64,000 nucleotides of DNA from Papilionanthe hookeriana x Papilionanthe teres (taxonomy: Eukaryota; Streptophyta; Magnoliopsida; Asparagales; Orchidaceae): contig CM040439.1 in assembly GCA_022702705.1 (NCBI GenBank), positions 29,197,345 through 29,261,344 of the forward strand, written 5' to 3'. Shown one piece after another: positions 25,001-37,000 of the stretch. The position numbers and the translations under genes are program-made. Below the pieces are notes generated by a model that saw nothing but the letters and a program-made list of their open reading frames with translations, was not told where the DNA came from and searched no databases. How positions within the stretch are numbered: position 1 is the first letter of the stretch; the number at the start of each line of letters is the position of its first letter.

Positions 25001-28000
25001 TTTGCTTGGCTTCCATTTCATAACGCATTTCAACCTGCTACATTTAAGAAAATAACGGATCTCCCAAGTATACAGGTTTGTTTATATTTACAGCGTGTTA
25101 CTTTTCGTATCTCATATCTTGTTTTTTAAGCACGTTGTATCATACTTCTCTTGTATGCTTATATATCTTCTGCTACTATGTCTGTATAACATTTAAACAT
25201 ATCTTGCATGGGATGTTTAAGAGAACTCAATCATAAGACTACTGATTTGACATTATAACTCATCACCTCAAAACTCAACCTCTTAGCAATGATGAACTTG
25301 GAGCTAGCGATGGTAAGCAGACGCGCATCTTCAATAGCAAAACATATCTTCACCAACTAAACCATTCCTTAGTGATTAAACAACAATACATAGGATTTCG
25401 AGGTCGTTCGTCTAGTGCGACATAAATCATCAACCTTCTTTTGGGCGCTTGTATATTTACTGTATCTGATATAAGTCCTAACTCGTTTTAGGATTACGAG
25501 ATTGTCGTTCGTTACGACCTAAATCCTCAAATCTCCTGCAGTTATTCGTGTGATCGTTTCGCACAAATGTAGCCCTAATTTAATAAAATTAGCAGGATGA
25601 AACACTTAAATAATATCTCCCCTAAATCGAAGTCAAACCATAGGATAGCTTGGGAAGTCACCGAGGTTCACCTCCGGATCTCCGACATCCCCTAACTCTT
25701 CTTTCTTTGGATTCTACAATAACATGTTTCAAATTTGAGTCAATCCCCTTTCACACCTCTTTGTCCAATTACGTTGAAAAGTATTATTCTTTTGATCTCA
25801 TTGAAGATAATATTTCCTGATTTTTATCGAGAGTTTTCTTAAGTGATTTCGGTCATTTAAGATGTAATTAACTATAGGAGCTTGCCCTTATAGGAAGCAT
25901 TTCCGAACCAGCTTTAAAATAAGCCCTATTTAATTCTTTATATTAAATAGGGGAACTTGTCGGCAAATAAAATGGTTTCGCAGGTCAAACGGACGTCATA
26001 TATTTCTTAGTTTGTTTGATCGAGTCTCACCCTCAAGTCTTGTATTTGTCTTTCGGGATAAATGCATGACTTAAGGTGTAGCGCTCTTTCATTTAAACTA
26101 TGAAAAATATGGGGCCAGTTTGATTTCATATTTTTCTAAAAATTATATATATATATATATAAATTAAAGCGTCCTTCCGAAGCGGGCAAAGAGATTTCGA
26201 TTTCGGCGACCGACAGCTTCCTACGGGCACTCCACACCCGAAACAACGTCGACAATCATAAAGAAGGCGGATCGATTCTCAAAACCGAACAAAACAGACG
26301 GCAATCCCAGACTCCCGACAACCCTCACAAAGTCCAAAAGGACCACCTCTCAAAGAAAGGCGAACATGCTAGACCACTAAAAGAGGCATACTCTCTTACT
26401 GAAGTGACCGACTGAAGGGAAAAAGAGGAATGGAAGTCCTAAAATATCCGCAAAAAGCACAACTCAAATGACTAAACACGACTCAACAAAACAAACCCAT
26501 GCAATAAAATAACCTCAAAAGTTCAAAGAGTGCAACAGAGAACTCTCAAATGCTCCCTGCCCCAGACCAAAACAAAGACAAATTATGCCAACACCGTGGC
26601 CCATAACTGCCCCAAGCTCAATATATCAACATGCCAAACATAGGGCCATCCCAAGTGTTAAAACCGAGCTACCCAAAAACCGAGCCACACAAGTCCGAAA
26701 ATCGAGCCAACATTAGGCCGAAAACTGAGCCAACATGAAACAAAATCGGGCCCAACAACAACAGGCCAAAACCGAGCCAAGCATGCCAAAACCAAGCCTC
26801 TAACCTGCTCGAAAACAGGGATTGCAGCAAGACATTAAGAAGAGTCAAATCCAAACACAAAGGGGGGCCTCAAAAGGCATGTGAAGCTCTCCCAACTTTT
26901 CTTTACTTTCTACATTTTTCGACAAATAAAAACTCTTTCACATATGCAATGATATAGCGATAGAAATAAAATAGGTATATGTGACAATAAGTGATTCTCA
27001 AGTAAACATTTCAATGTGAGGCTTCATCCACCAATTCCCACTCCTCCAAATATCACAAAATCGTGGCCCAAGTAAGGAGCCAAGAGTCTGCAACTTCAAG
27101 CCTACCACAAGAGCCCCTTAAGGCCCTACCAAACCAACAAATTTTCATTCAAACAATCATATTTGGAAGTATTGAGTAGCACTCTAAACCTTATGAGAAA
27201 TAGCAAGTATAAGGCGTCTAAACATGCAATTCAATATTCCAAACACACAAAGAATGTGAGTAAAAAAAAGCATCCACATCTATGAGGTAGCAGACATAAG
27301 ACTTAGCCCCTCCAACCATCATGTTCCTTCCCCATCTCTTTTTATTTTAAAATAGGCTTCTCAAATGTTTCATGTTTTTTTTTTAAAAAAAAACCCCTCA
27401 AGTGTTTCAGATTTTGAAGAAAAGCTCTCTAAACATTTCAAATTTTGTAAAATAGAAGCCCAAACATTTCAAATCTTGAAGAATAGAAGTCACTATATTT
27501 CACACATAGATGTAACATAGGTGAAAGAAGAGCAAGGATACTTATAAAGCATACATATGAGGCTCAAACCCTCCAAGCAATCATACTTTCTCCTCTTCCT
27601 TCTTTCCTTCCCCATTTCCCTTTCTTTTCTCATTTCTCAAAAGCAAAACAAGTCCAACACATGCCTCAACTCAAGCAACATGTATTAAAGCATGCACTAA
27701 AGAAGATAAGAAGGAAGAAAGATGAGCCACCTTCACATGCATGCACATCACAAAAAGGTAAACTCCCAAAGCTTTCAAGTATAACATGCTAAATTCAAAG
27801 AAGCACAAGTAAAAAGAGACATAACATGCTATTCAAACTCCTTACTTAACCCCAACTACACTAAAAGAAAAAAAAAAAGAGTAAAAGAGGAGTAACACAT
27901 TACAAGGCCTGCATATGAAACCCAAGCCCTTCAACAAACATGTTTTCCCTCCCCTCTTTTCATGCTAAAACATCATTGCAAATTTCAGGGGCTAGAAGTA

Positions 28001-31000
28001 GGCATATACAAACCCCACCATTAGCTAAGGAAGGGAGTTAATCATGAAATAATAAAAAAAAAATAGGAAAGGGGTACAAAATATCTTCCAAAGCATGCCA
28101 AGCTATTGAGCAAGAGGCTTATACCTCAATGGTTGAGCAACACAGGGAGAAGAAAAGAAAGGATCGGGTAAGCCAACCGAACAACCGAATCAATACTCCA
28201 GGACTCGAGCAAGCTAACAGGGAGAAGAAGAATGCAACACCTTCTCCTCTTTTCTTAGCTAGATCTAAGCTTTCCTCAAAACCAGAACACACACTCACAC
28301 ACTCACACAAGAAGAGAGAAAGCTGGAAGAAGAATAGCAACACCTCCCCTTACAGAACAGAAATTCGACCAGCCCTAACTCTCCCCAAAGTGGGGGGATT
28401 TGTATCCAAGAGAGGAGAAAGAGGCTTCTCTTACACTTATCAAGGGAGTGGAGTTGAAGGGGACAGCCTCAGGGGCGACAAGAATCGTAGGAGGGAGTGG
28501 CGATAAGTGCAAAGCCTTTTTGGCAGAGGAGAAGAAGTGGCGACAGTGAGCACAGAAAAGAACTGCCAATACAGCCGAAAGTTCTGCCAGGGGAAGTGGA
28601 GGTTGTGGGGACCTCGGGAGCGACCGAGCGGCCAAGGCTCGCGCGAATCCAGCCCTAGGGCTTCACCTGGACCGCGAGCAGAGGGAAAAAAATGTGGGAC
28701 GGGTTTGGCTAGCGAGAGAGGAGCCGCAAACCAAATGCATGAGATTAAGGGTTTAGGGTTTTAAGGATGTGAAATAAAAAAAGAAATCTTATTTTAATAT
28801 TTTATTTCATTTAAATGCATCAAAATTCGTGCGGTTCATTCATGTCTGGAACCCTGCGAAATGCATGTCCTTCCTAGGCAAATTCGACGTTCCGGATGCG
28901 TTGGCGCGGTCAGTTTCGTGATCTAGAGTCGTTCGGGCGCCTTCGTCGACTGTCAGGTGAAAAGCGCGTCAAATTCGATCGTGTTTGAAATTCTGACTCG
29001 GTGTCGATCATCCTGGCAAATTGGCTTCAGCTTCGATCAGTTGCAGAGAAATTGAAGGGGTCGAGGCCGCAAAACGAGGAATTTGTGCTCGTGATGGTGC
29101 AAAATGTGCGCGAGGCAACCTTATGGCTGAAGGGTCCTATAGGGGACTCCCTTTGAGTTCCTTACGTCAATTCCAACTTTCTATGTGCTAGAGGTACATA
29201 ATTACGTGCGAGACTCCAAAAAAAGTAACGAAGTGGCTTCAAAATTTCTAAAACGATGTGGGTCTCATACTAAGGTTCTAGGATAGTCGAAGAAAGAACC
29301 CTAAGGCTAGAACCCTAAATCTAAGGAAAAACTAGACCTCGACAAAAGTGAGGTCAACAGGGACCCAACAATCGTTGTCCACACCAATGAAAGAAACACG
29401 TTTACCATTAAATCCAAACTATGAGAAACATACCGCACGAAAGAACTTGTGTCGGCCCCCTCCCCAAAAAGGAACACTTTCCCTATCAAGTCGTGATGCT
29501 GAACTCCTAGACACCGCAAGTTTCACTCATCCATCTCATGCGGCTCACCTGGCACCGCCACATCTTGCTACCGTTCTGGATGATGTCATCCATAACGAAC
29601 TATGTTGCCTCGTCTGAGAAGAGTCCCCCTAGAGAAAAAATATCGCTTTCACCCTCACAATAACATCCATGAATCCTCTCCCTTAGCAAATGCGGTCCTC
29701 CAACACTCTATCCCAACAGACTTTAAGCTATTGAACATTAATGTATATGAAGAGATAACAAACCCTTATGAACATATTGATCATTATCGAACCATCAAGC
29801 CCATTCAACATGCCGCTTATGTGTTTCTGTGTTAGGTATTTATGACCACTCTTAAAAGACAAGCTTAAACTTGGTTCTGCTCTCTCTCGGAGGGCACTAT
29901 AAACACCTTTTACGAGCTTGTCAGACTGTTTGTGAAGCAGTTCATAGCAAATCGATGGATCATCAAGGATTCATCCCATCTCTCGAGAATTCGTCAAAGT
30001 GAAGGAGAGTCGCTAAATGAATACTTTCGCAGGTTTTCTGTTGAAGCTCGTCAAATTCTAAGAGTAGATCCAAAGTACTAAGGGAGGTCTTCCTTGGGTG
30101 GCTCCATCCAGGACCCTTCTACTCATCACTGATGCGGGAGACAGTTCGTTCTTATGTTGATCTGGTTCACTGTGTTGGGGCCCAGATCACCGCAGTTGAG
30201 ACCATCACCGCACATAAGGAGCAATTTGAGAAATTTGGGGGAAAACGCAAGGGTAACTCTAGAGACAATAATCAATTTTCGCAAATGAGAAAGTTCGAAC
30301 AACAAAAAAATCGTGACCTTTTTATCCAACCTGCGGGCCAACGAACTAAATATCGACCCAAAATAGAGTATATACCACTCAACAAGTCACGTGCTAACAT
30401 CTTGATAGCTATTAAAGATGAGCAAAATATTAAGTGGCCTCAACCCCCTAAAACCTAACTCGGGGAATCAAGAACAATAATGTCATTTTCATAGAAGTCG
30501 TGGTCACACCACTGAAACATGTAAGCAGCTCAGGGAAAAGACTGAAGGGGTGATTCAGCAAGGATATCTAGGTCGATTTATACAAAACAACCTAGCTGGT
30601 ATCGATAATGCTCCTACTGGAGAGCAACAAACACAAAGCAACAACATGGGGGTCACCTAGTCGTAGGCAAAATTTAGACAATTGCGGGTGGCCCATTTCT
30701 AACTGATCAAGTTCTTATCACTACACCTGGTGAACCAGCACAGAAAAAATTGCTCCTTGAACCTATCACTTTTAATGATTCTGATTAAGGAGTCTGAGAA
30801 CCCAACCAAGACCCTCTTGTCTTACCGCATGAATTAGTGAATTCTGCTATAACGTAAAAATGATTCTGATAGATAATGGAAGCTCTGTTGATGTTTTGTT
30901 TTATTCCACTTTCCTTAGTTTGGGGCTGACAAGAGAAAAGCTTCAACCTGCATCCGGACTATTATATGGTTTTGATAATCGACCAGTATGGGTCGAGAGA

Positions 31001-34000
31001 ATAACAAATATCTCTGTGGTCATAGGAAATTTTCCTCAACAGATAACTCGCTCGGTCCAGTTCATCCTTGTCAAGTCAGAATCAGCATACAATGTCATCT
31101 TCGGGAGACCCCTGCAATCTATCGTTGGCATCGTGACTTATGTCCTACATTTGAAGCTCAAGTTTCCAACCCCAGCAGGAATCGGCATCATACGAGGAGA
31201 TCAACAGATAGCACAATCATGCTACCTCAGGGAAGCTAAGCCACGCCCGTTAGTGACACTTAGCAACGAAAAAATTGATCTTCGAGATGAAAATGTATCT
31301 CAACGAGCTTCTCCTGTGAAAGAATTGATTTACGTCCCGCTCTCTAACGAATACCCATCGAGAACAGTGCAACTTGGTTCCTTACTCTCTGAGGAGCAAA
31401 GGTCAGAATATGTAGATCTCCTCCAAATGAACCAAGATATTTTTCCATGGACCCCGACCGACATGCCTGGAGTTGACCTTGAAATAATCACACTCTTTAA
31501 AGATAGATTCAACCTTCAAACCGGTCATCCAGAAGAAGTGCAATTTTGCCCCAGATCGCTTACAAGCAATTGAACAAGAGGTCAACAAGCTTCTCGAAGC
31601 AAAATTCATACAGGAAATGCACCACCCTACATGGTGGTCAATGTCGCCATGGTGAAAAAGGCTCATGGGTCATGAAGAATGTGTGTTGATTATACAGACC
31701 TCAACAAAGCTTGTCCGAAGGATAGCTTTCCCCTCCTGCGCATTGATCAACTCGTTGATGCCATGTCTGGGCATAAGATGCTCAGCTTTATGGATGCATA
31801 CTCGGGGATAAGGGTTTATACTGTTATCAAGTTATGTCATTCATATTAAAAAATACTGATGCAACTTATCAAAGTCTCATGAACAAGGTCTTCGGAAACC
31901 TTCTCGGACGTACAATGGACGTTTACGTTGATGACATGTTAGTAAAAAGCCTGGAAGCATCCCAACACATTTCTCATCTGGAGTAGAGTTTACAATTTCA
32001 TCGATACGATTTACAATTTAACCCGGCTAAATGCGCTTTCGGAGTCACATCAGGGAAGTTTTTAGGATTCATGGTTTCCCATCGTGGAATTAAAGCAAAC
32101 CCATAAAAAATCAAGGCATTGAGAGAGATGGTGCCTCCAAGAAACATCAAAGAGGTGCAACGCTTGAATGGTCGTATAGCCACCCTATCCCAATTCCTAG
32201 CTCATTCTGGATATAAGTATCTTCCGTTCTTCAAGATATTTAGGGGCGCTCGAAACACTGGTTTTCAATGAATAGATGACTATCAGATCGCTTTTGAACA
32301 ACTTAAGGCATATCTAGCTTCACTGCCCCTTCTCTCAAAACCCATCCAAAGGGAGATGTTATTTATCTACTTAGTTATTTCACCTCACGCAATAAGCTCT
32401 GTCCTTGTCTGAATGAAAAATTCAGTCTAGAAACCAGTATACTATGTCAGCAAAATTCTCACTGATACAGAAAGTCATTATCTAATGACGGACAAGACTG
32501 CGTTAGCCTTGATATTCTCAGTAAGGAGACTTCGACGGTACTTCCAAGCTCACACTATCGGCGTCTACACACAACTCCCTTTGAATGTTATCCTACAAAA
32601 ACCAGAAGTAACGGGAAGATTAGTAAAATGGTCAGTAGAATTGAGAGAATTTGACATTCATTACCTACCACGATTAAGCATCAAATCACAAGGGTTGGCC
32701 GATTTTGTGGTGGAATGTACAATGTCTACCTCAGTTGACCCGCCTTTTTCTCCTCCACAGTCAGCCTAGTGGACACTATACGTAGACGAAGCATCTGGAA
32801 ACTTAGGAGCTAGTGCAGGTGACCCACTTTTTAATATGTTTGCAAATTAAATGATTTAATGATGGAATGTATAATGTGGATTCTACGCAAGTATACGTAT
32901 TGTATCAAGTAATACAGTGTCTAGTGGAGTCCCGGTTATCGATCCCATGAGGAAATTTTTAACAAATTTGTTATCGACTAAATTTAAAGGAATTACTTAC
33001 TAATATAGTAATCGGAATTTTAAAGTAACTAAAGCAACTAAAGTAAGCTAATGCTCGAAATAAAGTTGATTTAAATAATTCGGAAAAAGTATCATTCTCC
33101 TCGTTTTTAGAAAATTAAGTGAATGACTATTTTAAATAGAATCTTTAAATCGTATTGTGACGAATAGAGAGCATTCCTATTCTTTACCCTTTGGTCCAGT
33201 GCGAAAGAACATCGATTAATCCTATGTTTGATTATCGAATCGCGTCTAAATTTGGGAGGATACTCGTTGCCACTTCGAGCTCCCACGTCCCTCTCACACT
33301 GACGGCTAACATCTACACTTCACTTCAAACAATAGGACCAAATCGAATATTTTAATCGTCACACTAAAATGTCCAATTCTACGTCCGATAATTAATATTT
33401 CACTATTTATTTGCACCCTCCTTCCAAGGTTTTCGACTTCCCGAATATTGGATGTAATTTTTATTATAGTTGATAATTCAACATATTTTAACAACTCAAT
33501 TAGCGGATTGAAAGTAAATTAAGTTTTAAGTAAAAATTATCACAATTTATTTTAATATATTAGTGACTTTTATTTAATTTCATCAATTCGCATAATTTTC
33601 ATAAAGCAATGAGAAAGAGTAAGAAAACTACTCGAATGCATTGAATAAACAAAGCATGGATTTCATTTAAAGTTAACAACAACAATAAATAAATATACTT
33701 ATCTTAATTTCCTCCCCAAGCAGGCTCCTTAAAGTTCCTTTAACTTTTCCTTCTAGTACAACAAACTTCTAACTAAATAACACTCAAATACAAATAAACT
33801 CAAGAAACTCACTAATGACAAACAACAGACATACTTAAGACACCAAAAAGAGACACACAAAAGACTAAAATTCGTCCTCTATTTATAAAGGTAGAGCAAA
33901 GGTCCAAGGACGCTTAAACACCTCTTCAAAGGCGTCTGTGTTCAATGTATTTGCATTTTGAACTCGTCTCGCCATCGGCGGAAACGACCTCATTGTCAAT

Positions 34001-37000
34001 GAGGCTTAGAAGGTCTTCAACCGCGCGACCTCGCTGTCGGCGGGCTCGGGCTCGCTTTCGGCGAGGTAGTTATAATTCCTTCAGAAATTCTCCTTATGAT
34101 CTCGCCGTCGGCGGCATCGATCTCGCCGTCGGCGACTTAGTTCAATTTGCATGAATTTCTTCCTTTTTTATCCAAATTCGTTCCATTTCATGCTTTTTTT
34201 ACTTTCATCACTTATAAATCTTCATTCCTGCAACAAAATAAAGAAAATATCTTTCTTTAAAGTGCAATTTCATCAAAAATAGATATGAATTTCTTAATGT
34301 ATTTTTCTGTGATCAGCAGGAATATTACTTATCTCCCCGAAGCAAGACATCTTAGAGTACAGACTTCGCTTGAAATTTCAAGCCACCAATAATGTTTTCG
34401 AAAATGAAGCACTTGTCGCCGGATTAAAACTTGTCATCGATTGTGAAGTACGAAACATGATTATCTACACTGATTCTTAACTCATTGCATCCCAAATAGA
34501 AGGAGAATTCGATGCTCGTAGCTCACAACTAGTGCAGTATCTCAGTCTAGTAAAAACATTTTTCACCCGAATCGAAACATATCAGCTCATTCACATACTT
34601 CTGGAGCATAACACCCGAGCTGATTCTCTCTTCAAGCTCGCAACATAGACAACTGAAGATCTCTATAAAAGAAGATGCATTGAGGAGATACATTTTCCTA
34701 CCATCCAGGGCTCATGGGTGATACTGTCTATAGATGACCCACGAAAGCCATCTTAGATGGATCCCATCATCTCCTTCCTCTGAGGCGGAACACTGCCAGA
34801 TGATGCTAATACATCACTTCGCCTTTGGCGCATGGTTGTCAACTTCATCCTTATTGAGGAAGAACTATATTAAAAGACATTTGTAGGACCGTACCTTAAG
34901 TGTCTTCCTCTATCTGAAGCTGATTATGCTCTGCGAGAGGTTCATTCCGAGATATGTGGATGGTCTTACTAGACATTTACAGAAGGATGTACCTTCGTGT
35001 ATGCTTTTTGTTAATGAAATCCTTCTCGTGGATAAGATGAGAGAAAAAGGCCAAGAAAAACTTGAATTATGGAGGTCCACATTAGAGTCAAAAGGTCTTC
35101 GTTTGAGTAGAATTAAACTGAATACATTGAATGTAATTTTAGTAATAGACAGAAGTGTAACTTTGGGTGATCAAATTATTAAAAGGTGTGAACGACCTAG
35201 ATACTTGGGTCTATTGTTCAAAGCGACGGTGATATAGATGGGGATGTTAATAGTAGAATTCATGTTGGTTGGTTGAAGTGGAGCAATGCTTCGGGCTTAT
35301 TGTGTGCTAGAAAGTACTGCTTAAGGTGAAAGGAAAATTTTATAAGATGGTGTTGAGACTTGCAATGCTCTATGGTGTTGAATGTTGGCCTTTAAAAGAG
35401 AAGCATAATACAAAGTTAAGTGTTGCCAATATGAGAATGATTAGGTGGATGAGTGGCTTTACACTTAGAGACAAAATGTGAAATGAATATATATGTGATA
35501 GGGTTGGTGTAGCCCCAGCGACGGACAAGTTTAGAGAGAGTCTCCTTGGATGGTTTGGTCACATTAAACGTCGACCATTTGATGATCCGATTAGGAGAGT
35601 AGATGTTTTAGATTCTACATATATTAAGAAAGTCGGAGGTAGACCTAGGAAGACTTGGGCTTATTGTATAAAAAATGATCTTAGTTTATTAGACTTAAAT
35701 GAAAATATGATACTAAATAGGACGCAATGGAAAAAAAGGATTTATGTAGCCGACCCCACTTTTGGGATTAGGGCTTTGTTGAGAGCTATCCTTTGGAGAG
35801 TTCTCGAGAAGAAAGGTGTTAATATGACTTATATTCAAGTCATTAAAGATATTTATACTAGAGTTGCTACTTGTGTTCGAATTGAAGGAGGATTGACGAA
35901 ATATCTTCCCATTTCTGTTGGATTACATCAGGAATCGGCTTTAAGCCATATATTTTTGCTTTAATTATGGATGGTCTTACTGGACATTTACATAAGGATA
36001 TACCTTGGTGTATGCTTTTTGTTGATGATATCCTTCTAGTGGATAAGACTAGAGAAAAGCACAGGAAAAAACTTAATTTATAGAGGTCTACACTGGAGTC
36101 TAAAGGCCTTCATTTGAGTAGAACTAAAACTAAATAGTTGAATGTAATTTTAGTACTAGTAGCACTAGTGACAGTAGTGTAACTTTGGGTGATCAAATTA
36201 TTAAAAGGTGTGAACGATTTAGATATCTCGGATCTGTTGTTCAAAGCGAATATAGATGGGGATGTTAATAGTAGAATTCAAGCTGGTTGGTTGAAGTGGA
36301 GGAATGGTTCGGGCCTTTTGTGTGATAGAAAAGTACCACTTAGACTGAAAGGAAAATTTTATAAAATGGTGGTGAAATCTGCAATGCTCTATGACACCGA
36401 ATGTTGGCTTTACACTTAGAGACAAGATGCAAAATGAATATATCCGTGATAGGGTTGGTGTAGCTCCTGTGACGGACAATATTAGAGAGAGTCGTTCTAG
36501 ATGGTTTGGTCGCATTAAACGTAGACCATCTGATGATCCAATTAGGAGAGTAGATGTTTTAGATTCAACTTATGTTAAAAAAGGCAGAGGTAGACCTAGG
36601 AAGACTTGGGCTTATTGCATAAAAAATGATCTTAATTTATTAGAACTAAATGAAATTATAACACTAAACAGGAAGCAATAGAGAAAAAGGATTAATGTAG
36701 CCGGCCCCACGTAGTGGGATAAAGACTTCGTTGTTGTTGGTGTTTCAGTTTGGCCATTTGGGTAAGGAAGATGAGTTTTGTTTAGCCTGTTTTCCAATAA
36801 TAATTCCATTCAATAACTACAGTGCATCCTCAGCATTAATCCTAAGAAATATATCATAAAGAAATATATTTGTACATAACAAAAATGAAAAATAAATGTC
36901 ATTGTTCAGCCTCTACTAAATTAAATTATTTAATTAAAAGGCCTAAAGAAGATTTACTTGTAGACGGACTGCACAAAATCACATTGTTCCCCACTTGGAG

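Larger units (their letters stand above)
20834..26254 (+). mobile_element. Giant solo LTR, plus orientation, 5.4 kb, with perfect target duplication
   Basis: It begins TGTTGACCTCACTTTTGG and ends AACAACGTCGACA. ATCAT flanks it on both sides (20,829-20,833 and 26,255-26,259). The layout is a terminal block shared with 54,963 onward, a CpG-rich block (21,060-21,380), a G+C-rich block with TATAAAT at 21,785, a long T/G-rich cryptic repeat (21,970-24,100) and a 3' block (25,370-26,254) matching 61,440-62,347. No gag or pol is present. It is inserted in a second, oppositely oriented LTR of the same family. Local frames of about 100 codons are not conserved between copies. Confidence 0.88.
20430..29359 (-). 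mobile_element. Giant LTR, minus orientation, truncated and split by another giant LTR
   Basis: The right end TGAGGTCAACA at 29,359 is the reverse complement of the family's LTR start. The left part (20,430-20,833) matches 6,740-7,640 of the solo LTR at 5,132. The copy is interrupted between 20,833 and 26,255 by the plus-strand LTR and resumes there. Its own 3' end in element sense (about 1.6 kb) is missing beside the chromovirus relic, so no target duplication can be shown. The right flank is GGGAC. The inner part (26,260-28,090) is a cryptic repeat rich in AAACCGAGCC and CTCAAGC-type words. Confidence 0.72.

Noticed and set aside
28129..28764. Open frames of 125 and 85 codons in the minus-strand giant LTR
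   Set aside because: They lie in the G+C-rich block equivalent to 21,430-21,790 of the plus LTR. Frames and products are not shared between the copies.
28746..28765. Telomere-like TTTAGGG words
   Set aside because: Only one or two imperfect units, within LTR sequence; not an interstitial telomeric array.
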